From: Parvularcula mediterranea
GTDB taxonomy: Bacteria; Pseudomonadota; Alphaproteobacteria; Caulobacterales; Parvularculaceae
NCBI RefSeq assembly: GCF_013085255.1
Contig: NZ_JABFCX010000003.1
Coordinates: forward strand, 753,288-817,287
Reading direction: 5' to 3'
DNA: 64,000 bases
Numbering within the stretch: the first letter of the stretch is position 1; the number at the start of each line of letters is the position of its first letter. Shown here piece after piece: positions 50,751 through 59,465 of the stretch. Both the position numbers and the translations under genes were made by a program. The notes under the pieces were generated by a model that saw only the letters and a list, made by a program, of their open reading frames with translations, was not told where the DNA came from and ran no database searches.

Positions 50751-52040
50751 ATGGAAAGCAAGCTCGAACAGTCCGGCACCGCCACCATCGAAGGCAATGA
50801 CTTCCCGGTCTACAAAGGCACCCACGGCAACGACGTCGTCGACATCCGCGCCCTAACCAAGGCCACTGGCAAGTTCACCTTCGACCCAGGCTTCACCTCG
50901 ACCGCATCCTGCGAAAGCCAGATCACCTTCATCGACGGCAACGAAGGCACGCTCCTCTATCGCGGCTACCCGATTGAGCAGCTGGCCGAGAACACGGACT
51001 TCATCGAGAGTGCCTTCCTCCTCCTCGACGGTGAGCTGCCGACGAAGGAGCAGTGCGCGAAGTTCCGCCACGACATCACCTACCACACGATGGTGCATGA
51101 GCACTTCATCAAGTTCTTCGATGGCTTCCGCCGCGATGCGCACCCGATGGCGATCATGTGCGGCGCGGTCGGCGCGCTCTCCGCGTTCTACCACGACAGC
51201 ACGGACATCAATGATCCGGAGGCCCGCAAGATCGCGGTCCACCGCATGATCGCGAAGATGCCGACGATCGCCGCGATGGCTTACAAGTATACGGTCGGCC
51301 AGCCCTTCGTGTATCCGCGCAACGATCTCAGCTACACCGAGAACTTCATGCACATGTGCTTTTCGGTTCCGGCCGAGGACTACAAGGTCGACAAGGTTCT
51401 GGCCGACGCCCTCGACAAGATCTTCATCCTGCACATGGACCACGAGCAGAACGCGTCGACCTCGACCGTCCGCCTCGCCGGTTCGTCGGGCGCCAACCCG
51501 TTTGCCTGTATCGCAGCTGGCATTGCCTGCCTCTGGGGCCCGGCCCACGGCGGCGCGAACGAAGCAGCGCTCAACATGCTCGAGGAAATCGGCTCGGTTG
51601 ACCGGATCCCCGAGTATGTCGCCAAGGCGAAGGACAAGGACGATCCGTTCCGCCTGATGGGCTTTGGCCACCGGGTCTACAAGAACTACGACCCGCGCGC
51701 GAAGGTCATGCAGAAGGCTTGTCACGAAGTGCTCGAGGCGACCGGCATTCAGGATCCGCTCCTTGACGTTGCCCGTGAGCTTGAGAAGATCGCCCTCGAA
51801 GACGACTACTTCGTCCAGAAGAAGCTCTACCCGAACATCGACTTCTATTCTGGCATCACGCTGCGCGCGCTCGGCTTCCCGCGCTCCATGTTCACGCCGC
51901 TCTTCGCCCTCGCCCGTACCGTCGGCTGGATCGCCCAGTGGCGCGAAATGCTCGAGGACCCGAACCAGAAGATCGGCCGTCCGCGCCAGATCTACACGGG
52001 CGCCGCGAAGCGTGACTTCATTGCGATGGACAAGCGCTAA
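50751..52040 (+). CDS. gltA: Type II citrate synthase
   Basis: First enzyme of the citric-acid cycle, condensing oxaloacetate and acetyl-CoA. The 429-residue protein has normal length for the hexameric, NADH-sensitive type. Active-site blocks: [40 protein letters not shown] and [22 protein letters not shown] 50751 follows GAGGAGAGAATTCTT. The frame is open upstream to 50529 but lacks the ribosome site and conservation. A strong terminator follows. Confidence 0.97.
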   Translation: MESKLEQSGTATIEGNDFPVYKGTHGNDVVDIRALTKATGKFTFDPGFTSTASCESQITFIDGNEGTLLYRGYPIEQLAENTDFIESAFLLLDGELPTKEQCAKFRHDITYHTMVHEHFIKFFDGFRRDAHPMAIMCGAVGALSAFYHDSTDINDPEARKIAVHRMIAKMPTIAAMAYKYTVGQPFVYPRNDLSYTENFMHMCFSVPAEDYKVDKVLADALDKIFILHMDHEQNASTSTVRLAGSSGANPFACIAAGIACLWGPAHGGANEAALNMLEEIGSVDRIPEYVAKAKDKDDPFRLMGFGHRVYKNYDPRAKVMQKACHEVLEATGIQDPLLDVARELEKIALEDDYFVQKKLYPNIDFYSGITLRALGFPRSMFTPLFALARTVGWIAQWREMLEDPNQKIGRPRQIYTGAAKRDFIAMDKR

Positions 52041-52062
52041 ACTCCGCACGCAGAAAAAATCG

Positions 52063-52093
52063 AAAGCCGGCCCTCAGTGGCCGGCTTTTTTTT
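52063..52093 (+). terminator. Rho-independent terminator after gltA
   Basis: Ten-base stem AAAGCCGGCC (52063-52072), loop CTCAGT, stem GGCCGGCTTT (52079-52088), continuing in a run of eight T (52086-52093). Confidence 0.92.
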
Positions 52094-52142
52094 GGCCGCG
52101 GCAACCGCCACCTCATGAGCCTGCAAGACGCGGGAGCACAGC

Positions 52143-52880
52143 ATGGCCAACGACATCATCCGCCAGCCCACCATCGGCATCCTTGGTGGGACAAGCCACG
52201 TCATCACCTCCGCCTACTATCAGGGCCTCAACGCCGCGATGCGACAGCGCCTTGGCGGCACCCACGTTGCGGAGACGCTCGTCCGGGGGATGGATTTCGG
52301 CCGCATCGGGAAGCTTGTGCTGGCCGAGGACTGGGATGCGCTGAAGAGCTATGTCGGCTCGGCCGTCGATGACCTCGAGCGCGGCGGTGCGGACCTTGTC
52401 ATCGGGTCCTCCAACACGGTCCACGAGATCATGGGCGAGGTCATGGAAGGCCGCGACGTCGCCTTCCTGCCGATCAGCACGCCCCTCATCGACGCGGTAA
52501 AAGCGTCAGGCCTCAAGCGCGTCGCCATGTTCGGCACCCGGAGCACGATGAACAACGGTCTCGTCATGCGCGAAGTGGAAGCGGCAACCGGCGCCACGCT
52601 GCTCTCGCCGAGGGAAGACGAGCGTGAAGAGATCAACCGCGTGATCTTTGAAGAGCTCTGCGAAGAGCAATTCCTGCCAAGATCCAGAGACCGCTACGTC
52701 GAGATCGCCCGAAGGCTGGCGCGGGACGAGGGTGCAGAAGGCGTCATCCTCGGATGCACAGAGATCATGCTATTGATCGATCAGGACAATATTCCTGAGA
52801 TGAAAGTGTTTCCGACTGGAAGACTTCACATCGAAGCGGCAGCCAACTGGGCAGCCCAACACGCAGAACGTGAAGACTAG
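52143..52880 (+). CDS. Aspartate/glutamate racemase-family protein (Ser/Cys active site)
   Basis: A 245-residue PLP-independent amino-acid racemase. N-terminal GILGGTSHVITSAYYQGLN and IGSSNTVHEIMGEV, then VILGCTEIMLLID near the C-terminus. The usual pair of catalytic Cys is split here: the second is Cys205 but the first is Ser90 (GSSNT instead of ACNT). E. coli YgeA has Thr at that place and is an active broad racemase, so activity is possible with altered substrate choice. Product could be D-Asp, D-Glu or another D-amino acid for the wall. Alone on its transcript, between two terminators. Confidence 0.85.
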   Translation: MANDIIRQPTIGILGGTSHVITSAYYQGLNAAMRQRLGGTHVAETLVRGMDFGRIGKLVLAEDWDALKSYVGSAVDDLERGGADLVIGSSNTVHEIMGEVMEGRDVAFLPISTPLIDAVKASGLKRVAMFGTRSTMNNGLVMREVEAATGATLLSPREDEREEINRVIFEELCEEQFLPRSRDRYVEIARRLARDEGAEGVILGCTEIMLLIDQDNIPEMKVFPTGRLHIEAAANWAAQHAERED

Positions 52881-52903
52881 AAGTCAACGCTCTTCTTAGG
52901 TGT

Positions 52904-52918
52904 GCAATTAGGTATTGC
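52904..52918. promoter_or_regulatory. Inverted repeat upstream of the PEP-CTERM gene
   Basis: GCAAT-TAGGT-ATTGC is an inverted repeat in an AT-rich leader 56-70 bases before the ATG at 52974. It could be an operator; no known consensus matches. Confidence 0.3.
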
Positions 52919-52973
52919 GATTTATTGATTTCCGTTTACTTTGCTCACGCAAATGTGATCAGGGGGAACGATC

Positions 52974-53687
52974 ATGAAGAAACTTCTTGCAGCCGCTTCA
53001 GCTGCTCTTGCCATCGGTGTCGTGTCTCAGGCTGCGGCCGCCACGGCCACCAGCTACGACGCCACATCTCACCAGCGGAGTGCTTCGGACAACCACAGCC
53101 TCTGGCTGCGGGGTTTCGAGAACGTTGTTGGCACCGCTCCGTCCAACCACCGCTTTGACTTCCTGCCCGACGGCACGTTCGTTCAGAATGGTGATGGCAC
53201 AGCCTCGCTGTCTGGTTCCGTCACGTCGCAAAGCGAAGCAGGCTCGGGCTTCATCGTCTCGCTGCTCCTCACCGACATCGGCAGCATCACGCCGACGGTG
53301 AAGGCATCGCACGGCCTGATGCCGGTCATCGACGAATACTACCAGGTCGGCGCTGGTTCGAAGCTCACGGGCTTCGGCGACTATGCAGGTCTCGTCCTGA
53401 ACCTGACGCAGAACACCGGCGGGAATAACCACTACTCCCAGCTTGGTGAGAGCGCAAACGACAAGACCGCCAACTACGGCTTCTCGACCTGGGTCTTCTA
53501 CCAGGCCGCCTCCGCAGCTGACGGCTGTACGTCCAGCTTCTGCGACAACGCACAATCCCGCCGTCAGGGTGACTTCAACCTCGACCTCACGGTCGATGTC
53601 GACAACATCGTGCCGATCCCCGGCGCTGCCGTCCTCATGGGCGCGGCTCTTGCGGGCTTCGGGGCTATGCGCCGCCGCAAAAAGTAA
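52974..53687 (+). CDS. Exported protein with VPLPA/PEP-CTERM-type sorting signal
   Basis: A 237-residue secreted protein. Signal peptide 1-23 (MKKLLAAASAALAIGVVSQA), then a Ser/Thr/Gly-rich, beta-type body with two Cys (DGCTSSFCDN). The C-terminus IVPIPGAAVLMGAALAGFGA then MRRRKK is a PEP-CTERM/VPLPA-CTERM signal: VPxPGA, a hydrophobic helix, and an Arg/Lys tail. It marks the protein for exosortase- or related protease-mediated processing and surface display. No exosortase gene is in the window. AGGGGGAA before the ATG is a strong ribosome site, and a terminator follows, suggesting high, independent expression. Confidence 0.85.
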   Translation: MKKLLAAASAALAIGVVSQAAAATATSYDATSHQRSASDNHSLWLRGFENVVGTAPSNHRFDFLPDGTFVQNGDGTASLSGSVTSQSEAGSGFIVSLLLTDIGSITPTVKASHGLMPVIDEYYQVGAGSKLTGFGDYAGLVLNLTQNTGGNNHYSQLGESANDKTANYGFSTWVFYQAASAADGCTSSFCDNAQSRRQGDFNLDLTVDVDNIVPIPGAAVLMGAALAGFGAMRRRKK

Positions 53688-53709
53688 GAACAAGCTGATC
53701 TTTCAGCGG

Positions 53710-53736
53710 AAGGCGGCGCTCAGCGCCGCCTTTTTT
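53710..53736 (+). terminator. Rho-independent terminator after the PEP-CTERM gene
   Basis: Stem GGCGGCGC (53712-53719), loop TCA, stem GCGCCGCC (53723-53730), then TTTTTT; two further A-T pairs extend the stem. Confidence 0.92.
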
Positions 53737-53806
53737 GTTGGGAAAATGAGCCCTCTGCGGCTGATTGCATACTCCCCTTGCCGGACTGACGGGCTACATC
53801 GGTTCC

Positions 53807-54955
53807 ATGACCGGCGACGCGACGATCGAGACCCTATCCGAACTGAAGAGCGTCACCCGGGCCGAATGGGATGCGCTCGCCAACCCTCCTTACCGTCCGT
53901 ACAACCCCTTTGTCAGCTGGGATTTTCTCGAAGCGATGGAAAGCTCGGGCTCCGCGCGGCCCGAGACCGGTTGGCAGCCCGCACACCTGGCGCTGCGCAA
54001 AGACGGCATGCTCGCAGGTGTCATGCCCGGCTACCTCAAGGGTCACAGCCAGGGCGAGTACATCTTCGACCATGCCTTTGCCGACGCCTATGCGCGCGCA
54101 GGCGGAAGATACTATCCTAAATACCTCTCGGCCGCGCCCTTCACCCCCGCGACCGGCCCGCGTCTTCTGGCGCACACGGAAGAAGACCGCGCGCTCCTCG
54201 CAGGCGGCGCTGTCGGTGCGGCGGCGAAGATGGGGCTCTCCGGTGCGCACCTCAATTTCCTGACGGAGGACGAGGCCGAGATCGCTGTCGCCCAAGGCTA
54301 TGCCTTGCGCATCGGTGAGCAATATCACTTCGAAGACAAGGGCTTCGGCGACTGGCAGGGCTTCCTCGATGCCCTGACATCACGGAGACGAAAAGATCTG
54401 CGTAAGGAGCGCCAGAGCATCCTCGATGACGGGATCGAGGTTGAATGGATCACCGGACGCGAAATCGATGAGCGGCACCTTGATGCGTTCTGGTGGTTCT
54501 ATCAGGACACAGGCGCCCGCAAATGGGGCAGTCCCTATCTGACCCGCACGGCCTTCACGCTCCTTGCCGAGAGGATGGCGGACAGGCTCCTCTTCATCTT
54601 TGCCCGGAAGAATAACGAGTATATCGCCGGCGCCATGAACATGATCGGCGGGGACACGCTGTTCGGTCGCTATTGGGGATGCTCCGAATACGTCCCGTTC
54701 CTGCATTTCGAGCTCTGCTACTACCAGGCGATCGACTACGCCCTCGCCAACGGCCTCCGCAGGGTTGAGGCCGGGGCGCAGGGCGAGCACAAGATCGCCC
54801 GCGGGTATGAGCCCGTGCCGATCCGCTCCGCCCACCGCATGATCGATGAAGGCTTCCAGGACGCCGTGCGCGACTATCTCGCCCGGGAGAAAGAGCACAT
54901 CGAACACGATATCGACCTTCTCAAGGGCCATACGCCGTTTAAGAAGGGCGGATGA
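53807..54955 (+). CDS. DUF482/FemAB-like GNAT acyltransferase
   Basis: A 382-residue cytoplasmic member of the FemAB-like DUF482 family, predicted to transfer an amino-acyl or acyl group, and often annotated as peptidoglycan biosynthesis. Visible family blocks: NPFVSWDFLEAMESSGSARP, RRRKDLRKERQSI, FWWFYQDTGARKWGSPYLTR, YWGCSEYVPFLHFELCYYQA and GAQGEHKIARGYEPVPI. ATG 53807 is used; the in-frame TTG at 53765 is not conserved. The stop shares ATGA with the DUF2007 gene, starting a tight four-gene run (DUF482, DUF2007, HIT, SDR). Confidence 0.88.
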   Translation: MTGDATIETLSELKSVTRAEWDALANPPYRPYNPFVSWDFLEAMESSGSARPETGWQPAHLALRKDGMLAGVMPGYLKGHSQGEYIFDHAFADAYARAGGRYYPKYLSAAPFTPATGPRLLAHTEEDRALLAGGAVGAAAKMGLSGAHLNFLTEDEAEIAVAQGYALRIGEQYHFEDKGFGDWQGFLDALTSRRRKDLRKERQSILDDGIEVEWITGREIDERHLDAFWWFYQDTGARKWGSPYLTRTAFTLLAERMADRLLFIFARKNNEYIAGAMNMIGGDTLFGRYWGCSEYVPFLHFELCYYQAIDYALANGLRRVEAGAQGEHKIARGYEPVPIRSAHRMIDEGFQDAVRDYLAREKEHIEHDIDLLKGHTPFKKGG

Positions 54956-55353
54956 AGGAGATCGCGAGCTTCTACGACGTCGGAGAGGCCCAGGTGGCAG
55001 CCGGCTATCTGAGGTCGCTTGGCTTCAACGTCACTCTGCCCGAGCAGCACGCGCTGGGCGCGCAACCTGAGCTTCGCTTCGCCTTTGGCGGCTACAGGCT
55101 GCTTGTCCCCGATGACGACGCGGTCGGCGCCGAGGCTGCGCTCAACCGGATTAAGCGCGAGAGCCACGGCCCAGCCTGTCCCCATTGCGGCGAGCGAGAG
55201 TTGCGCCGGGAGCGAAGGATTGGCATTCCACTCCTGCATCTGCTCGGAGGTTTCCTCCTCCCCTTCGCGAGGGGAGCTGATACCTTCAAATGCCGCCATT
55301 GCGGCGAAGTCGTTTCAGAGGATGAGATCGATGAGCCTGAACCTGAGCTATGA
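54952..55353 (+). CDS. DUF2007 domain protein with zinc ribbon
   Basis: A 133-residue protein. The first 70 residues (SFYDVGEAQVAAGYLRSLGF, FGGYRLLVPDDDAVGAEAAL) fit DUF2007, a small fold seen in putative signal-transducing proteins. A zinc ribbon follows with CPHCGE and CRHCGE pairs about 38 residues apart, and a short hydrophobic segment in between (IPLLHLLGGFLLPFARGAD). Acidic C-terminus. Overlaps the DUF482 gene by four bases and the HIT gene by 23 bases. Function unknown. Confidence 0.75.
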   Translation: MKEIASFYDVGEAQVAAGYLRSLGFNVTLPEQHALGAQPELRFAFGGYRLLVPDDDAVGAEAALNRIKRESHGPACPHCGERELRRERRIGIPLLHLLGGFLLPFARGADTFKCRHCGEVVSEDEIDEPEPEL

Positions 55354-55762
55354 CGATGAGAACGTCTTCGCCAAAATCATCCGCGGCGAGATGCCCAAAG
55401 TCACGGTTTATGAGGACGATCACACCCTCGCCTTCATGGACGTCTTTCCGCAGTCGGAAGGCCATGTCCTCGTCATCTCGAAACTGTCCAAATCGGTGAA
55501 CCTCTGCGACCTCGACGAGGACGAGATGTGCTTTACACTGAGGGCTGCGCAGAAGGTCGCCCGTGCGGTAGTCAAGGCGCTCGCGCCCGATGGCTTCCGG
55601 CTGGTGCAGTACAATGGCGAGGCTGCGGGCCAGACCGTTTTCCACACACACTTCCATATCATTCCCGTCTGGGAAGGCCGCTCGCTCGGCAGGCACGGTG
55701 AAGGCATGGCCTCACCTGAAGAGCTCGAGGCGGTCGCAGAAAGAATAAGACATGCCCTCTGA
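55331..55762 (+). CDS. HIT-family nucleotide hydrolase
   Basis: A 143-residue histidine-triad protein, Hint type, probably hydrolysing AMP-lysine or similar phosphoramidates. N-terminal NVFAKIIRGEMPKVTVYEDD and the triad QTVFHTHFHIIPVW (H-x-H-x-H) are diagnostic. ATG 55331 is chosen for its ribosome site spacing; ATG 55322 would add three residues. It overlaps the preceding gene by 23 bases and the next by 11. Confidence 0.93.
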   Translation: MSLNLSYDDENVFAKIIRGEMPKVTVYEDDHTLAFMDVFPQSEGHVLVISKLSKSVNLCDLDEDEMCFTLRAAQKVARAVVKALAPDGFRLVQYNGEAAGQTVFHTHFHIIPVWEGRSLGRHGEGMASPEELEAVAERIRHAL

Positions 55763-56474
55763 TACTCTCCGTAACCGGACAGTCCTCGTCACCGGTGCCA
55801 GCCGGGGGATCGGCTATCATGCTGCCCTCGCTGCAGCGAAGCGCGGCGCGACGGTGATCGGCCTTGCGCGCACGACGTCTGGCCTCGAACAGCTGGACGA
55901 CGAAGTGAAATCCGTAGGCGGACGGGCGGTGCTGATCCCTGCCGACCTCTCGGTGGAAGAGACCCTGACCCGCCTGCCCGCAGCGCTGGAGCAGCGTTTC
56001 GACAGGCTTGACGGCCTCGTCCTCAACGCAGGTCTCCTCGGGCCCCTCACCCATGTGCGGGATATCATCGGCAAGGAGTGGCACGAGACCTTCACCATCA
56101 ATCTGCATGCGAACCTTGCCCTCCTGAAGCTGCTCGACCCGCTGCTGCAGAAGGGCGAGAACGCCCGTGTCGTCGGCATCAGCTCCCGCGCGGCCCGTGT
56201 CTACAAGCCGTTCTGGGGCGCCTATGCCGCCTCCAAGGCCGCGTTCGAAGCACTGGTGAAGACCTACGCCACTGAGCAGGAGGGCCGCCTCAAGGCGAAC
56301 CTCCTCGATCCCGGCCCCACGGCCACCATGATGCGTGCCGATGCCATGCCGGGCGAAGACCCTGCGACCATCACGCCGCCTGAAGACATCGGCGAACGGA
56401 TTGCCGATATGTTGGAGCCGGGCTTTGACCAGAACGCGGAGACGATCGTCTATCCGCGTCCTGACGGTAAATAA
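55752..56474 (+). CDS. Short-chain dehydrogenase/reductase
   Basis: A 240-residue classical SDR using NAD(P)H. Motifs: VLVTGASRGIGYHAALAAAK (TGxxxGIG), LVLNAGLLGPLT (NAG), VVGISSRAARVYKPFWGAYA then ASK (Ser and YxxxK). The DPGPTATMMRADAMPGED segment after the active site is as in YciK-type enzymes. Substrate unknown. Last gene of the DUF482 run, and convergent with hemA. Confidence 0.9.
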   Translation: MPSDTLRNRTVLVTGASRGIGYHAALAAAKRGATVIGLARTTSGLEQLDDEVKSVGGRAVLIPADLSVEETLTRLPAALEQRFDRLDGLVLNAGLLGPLTHVRDIIGKEWHETFTINLHANLALLKLLDPLLQKGENARVVGISSRAARVYKPFWGAYAASKAAFEALVKTYATEQEGRLKANLLDPGPTATMMRADAMPGEDPATITPPEDIGERIADMLEPGFDQNAETIVYPRPDGK

Positions 56475-57719
56475 CTAGGCGACAACCTGAGGCGCAGGCT
56501 GTTCCTCGCGGGCCAGCTTGCACTCGGTCCACAGCGCATCGAGCGCGTGGACGAGGTAGGCGATGTGCTCATCCGTATGCAGAGGTGACGGCGAAAAGCG
56601 CAGGCGCTCGGTCCCCTTCGGCACGGTGGGATAATTGATCGGCTGCACATAGATGCCGAAATCGTTCAGCAGGCGGTCCGAGATCCCCTTGCAGTGCACC
56701 GGGTCACCGACCATCAGCGGGACGATGTGGCTCTCGCTCTCCATCACCGGCAGGCCCTGCTCGGCAAGAGCGGCCTTCAGCTTCGCCGCACGGTCCTGGT
56801 GACGTGCACGGAGGTCCTGGCCCGCTTTGAGGAGCTGCACCGACTTGAGGGCGCCCGCCACCAACACCGGTGACAGCGCCGTCGTGAAGATGAAGCTCGA
56901 AGCGTAGCTGCGAACCGCGTCCACAAGCTCTGCCGAGCCTGCGATATAGCCGCCCATGACGCCGATCGCCTTGCCGAGGGTCCCCTCGATGCAATCAACC
57001 ATATCGAGCACACCGTCGCGCTCGGCCACGCCGCCGCCATGCTCGCCGTAAAGGCCAACACCGTGAACCTCGTCGAGATAGGTCAGCGCGCCGTACTTCT
57101 TGGCGATCCGGCAGATCTCCTCGATCGGCGCGATGTCGCCGTCCATCGAGTAGACGCTTTCAAAGGCGACGATCTTCGGCTGGCTCACCGGCAGCGCGCT
57201 CAGGAGCTCTTCGAGATGCTCCACGTCATTGTGGCGCCAGATCAGCTTGGCGCAGCGCCCGCCCTTGATCCCTTGGATCATCGAAGCGTGGTTCAGCTCA
57301 TCGGAGAGGATGACGCAATTCGGCAGGAGCTTGGCCAGCGTCGACAGCGTCGCCTCGTTGGCGATGTAGCCCGACGTGAAGAGGAGCGCGGCTTCCTTCT
57401 GGTGAAGGGAGGCGAGCTCTTCCTCGAGGCGCACATGGTAGTGCGTGGTCCCTGCAATATTGCGGGTCCCGCCAGCACCGGCGCCGACATGGTCTGTCGC
57501 GGCCTTCATGGCGTCCAGAACCTCTTCATTCTGGCCCATGCCGAGATAGTCGTTGGAACACCAGACGGTGACCTCTTCGGTCGTACCGTCGTCTTTGTGG
57601 ATCACGGCAGCAGGGAAACGCCCGCGCACGCGTTCCAGGTCTGCAAACACGCGATAACGCCCCTCCGAGTGCACTGCACCCAGGGCCTTCGTGAACGCTG
57701 CCTGATAGTCGAAACTCAT
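56475..57719 (-). CDS. hemA: 5-aminolevulinate synthase
   Basis: PLP enzyme making 5-aminolevulinate from glycine and succinyl-CoA, the Shemin route used by alphaproteobacteria. The 414-residue protein has the diagnostic N-terminus [57 protein letters not shown] and the PLP-lysine block [23 protein letters not shown] 57719 is the start; the frame is open upstream through a palindromic region, but those residues are not conserved. A 15-base inverted repeat lies 34-48 bases upstream of the ATG. Downstream of the MarR gene on the same strand. Confidence 0.96.
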   Translation of the reverse strand: MSFDYQAAFTKALGAVHSEGRYRVFADLERVRGRFPAAVIHKDDGTTEEVTVWCSNDYLGMGQNEEVLDAMKAATDHVGAGAGGTRNIAGTTHYHVRLEEELASLHQKEAALLFTSGYIANEATLSTLAKLLPNCVILSDELNHASMIQGIKGGRCAKLIWRHNDVEHLEELLSALPVSQPKIVAFESVYSMDGDIAPIEEICRIAKKYGALTYLDEVHGVGLYGEHGGGVAERDGVLDMVDCIEGTLGKAIGVMGGYIAGSAELVDAVRSYASSFIFTTALSPVLVAGALKSVQLLKAGQDLRARHQDRAAKLKAALAEQGLPVMESESHIVPLMVGDPVHCKGISDRLLNDFGIYVQPINYPTVPKGTERLRFSPSPLHTDEHIAYLVHALDALWTECKLAREEQPAPQVVA

Positions 57720-57752
57720 AGCGGACCCGCTAGCACAAGAATTCCCCATGGG

Positions 57753-57767
57753 GACATACGTAATGTC
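57753..57767. promoter_or_regulatory. Inverted repeat GACAT-N5-ATGTC upstream of hemA
   Basis: GACATACGTAATGTC has perfect five-base arms, 34 bases before the hemA start, next to a second palindrome CCCCATGGGG (57745-57754). Probable operator for a dimeric regulator. Confidence 0.5.
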
Positions 57768-57822
57768 GCGATGGGCTATTGAACGGGTCGATAGGCGTAA
57801 AGCGGCGATGCGCCGCGCGCGA

Positions 57823-58365
57823 TCAGAGCTGGTAACGGATTTGGTCAGCCCAGAAGCGCTCAAGACGCTCAAGGGTGACATTGGTGCCGTTCATCATCTC
57901 GCCCGACACGTCTCCGACCTTTTCGAGGCTTTGGAGGTGGCGGTTGAAGAGGCCGTCGATCTTGTCACGGACCGCAAAGCCAGCCGTCGTCAGGGACACA
58001 CGGACCGAACGGCGGTCACGCTCCGAGCGGGCGTGGGAAATGTAGCCGGCCTCAACGAGTTTTTTGAGGTTGTAGCTTACATTCGAGCCAAGATAGTGGC
58101 CGCGGCTACGGAGCTCGCCTGCCGTCAGCTCGCTGTCGCCGATATTGTAGAGGAGGAGCGCCTGGACCGCGTTGATATCCGTCTGGTCAACCCGTTCGAG
58201 TTCGTCCTTGATGACATCAAGGAGCTGCCTGTGCAGGCGCTCGATGAGCGTCAAAGTGCGCAGATAGATCGGATGGATTGCATCCTCTGCGGAATTCTCG
58301 TCGATGGTCTGCGCAGTAGCTTGGTTGGCCATTGTCTTGTTTCGCTCGTCTGAGGGTACGGACAT
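57823..58365 (-). CDS. MarR-family transcriptional regulator (LdtR-like)
   Basis: A 180-residue winged-helix protein. The core [40 protein letters not shown] and [20 protein letters not shown], with [20 protein letters not shown] for the wing, matches the alphaproteobacterial LdtR-type MarR regulators, which control cell-wall L,D-transpeptidase genes in Rhizobiales; assignment by recollection, so no symbol is given. Divergent from hemB across 101 bases containing a perfect palindrome, and upstream of hemA, so it may control haem genes or itself. A hairpin GCGGCG-CAT-CGCCGC with TTT (57798-57817) may end its transcript. Confidence 0.88.
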   Translation of the reverse strand: MSVPSDERNKTMANQATAQTIDENSAEDAIHPIYLRTLTLIERLHRQLLDVIKDELERVDQTDINAVQALLLYNIGDSELTAGELRSRGHYLGSNVSYNLKKLVEAGYISHARSERDRRSVRVSLTTAGFAVRDKIDGLFNRHLQSLEKVGDVSGEMMNGTNVTLERLERFWADQIRYQL

Positions 58366-58421
58366 CGTGCTTCACCAATCCTGCACGATCAGTGTGAAGA
58401 ATTCGCCAACAGGGCACAATC

Positions 58422-58437
58422 TGTGACACCATTCACA
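58422..58437. promoter_or_regulatory. Perfect TGTGA-N6-TCACA palindrome between marR and hemB
   Basis: TGTGACACCATTCACA matches the CRP-type consensus exactly. It ends 29 bases before the hemB ATG and lies 57 bases from the marR start. A partial copy (TGTGA only, 58393-58397) is nearby. Candidate site for a CRP/FNR-family protein or for the MarR product. Confidence 0.55.
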
Positions 58438-58466
58438 AGCGCAAAAATCGCTCAAAACGGGTAATT

Positions 58467-59465
58467 ATGAAGAATATTGCTCCCAGCTTTCCAAGAACAC
58501 GGATGCGCCGACTTCGCCGCTCAGAAGGTCTGAGAGCGCTTGTCATGGAAACACGCCTCACGCCTAGCGATCTGATTCAAGGCGTCATTCTGAGAGAGGA
58601 TGATGACCCGGCAGACATTCCTGCGATGGGGGGTCTGAGAAGACTAACGATTGGTGAAAGCGTCGAATTGGCGCAACGCTGCGTTAACATCAATTTGGCG
58701 GGACTTGCGCTGTTCCCATTCACCAAGTCTGGAGACAGAGACGAGGGCGGAACTCTTGCTTTCGACGAAGACAACCTGATGTGCAGGGCGGCCCGCGCGA
58801 TCAAGGCAGCGGTTCCAGAAGCGGTCCTGATCGCCGACGTCGCCCTCGACCCCTATACGGACCACGGCCATGACGGCCTGATGGGCGAGGACGGGACGAT
58901 CCTCAACGATCCCACCGTCGACGCCCTTATCCGCCAGGCCAACGTCCTCGCAGGCGCCGGCTTTGACGTCGTTGCGCCCTCGGACATGATGGACGGCAGG
59001 ATCGGCGCCATCCGGGACGGGCTCGATGCGGAAGGCTTCGAAGACGTCGCGATCCTCTCCTATGCGGTGAAGTACGCCTCGGCCTTTTACGGCCCCTACC
59101 GCGATGCCGTCGGCAGCCGCGGGGCGCTGAAAGGCGACAAGCGGACCTACCAGATGAACCCGGCGAACGGCGACGAGGGCCTCCGCGAGGCTGCGCTCGA
59201 CGTCTCCGAGGGCGCCGACATGCTGATGATCAAGCCGGGCCTTCCCTATCTCGACATGGTCCGGCGGGTGAAAGACGCCTTCGGCATGCCCACCGTCGCG
59301 TTCCACGTCTCAGGTGAATACGCGATGCTGAACGCCGCTGCCGAAGCAGGCGCGATGGATTTCGACGCAGGCCTGATGGAGAGCCTCCTCTGCTTCAAGC
59401 GCGCAGGGGCTGACGCCGTCATCACCTACGGCGCGGAACACGCAGCGAAGCTTCTCGACGGTTAG
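58467..59465 (+). CDS. hemB: Delta-aminolevulinic acid dehydratase (porphobilinogen synthase)
   Basis: Condenses two 5-aminolevulinate to porphobilinogen, the step after HemA. The 332-residue protein has N-terminal FPRTRMRRLRRSEG, DPYTDHGHDGLMGEDG (Asp-rich metal site of the Mg-type, not the Cys-rich Zn-type), YAVKYASAFYGPYRDA and MLMIKPGLPYLDMV with the two Schiff-base lysines. ATG 58467 keeps the conserved RTRMRRLR block. The first 200 bases are visibly more AT-rich than the rest. Divergent from marR; converges with the flavin reductase, whose stop overlaps. Confidence 0.96.
   Translation: MKNIAPSFPRTRMRRLRRSEGLRALVMETRLTPSDLIQGVILREDDDPADIPAMGGLRRLTIGESVELAQRCVNINLAGLALFPFTKSGDRDEGGTLAFDEDNLMCRAARAIKAAVPEAVLIADVALDPYTDHGHDGLMGEDGTILNDPTVDALIRQANVLAGAGFDVVAPSDMMDGRIGAIRDGLDAEGFEDVAILSYAVKYASAFYGPYRDAVGSRGALKGDKRTYQMNPANGDEGLREAALDVSEGADMLMIKPGLPYLDMVRRVKDAFGMPTVAFHVSGEYAMLNAAAEAGAMDFDAGLMESLLCFKRAGADAVITYGAEHAAKLLDG

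Noticed and set aside
57720-57881. 54-codon extension of hemA
   Set aside because: Contains palindromic DNA, overlaps marR, and is not part of the ALAS family.
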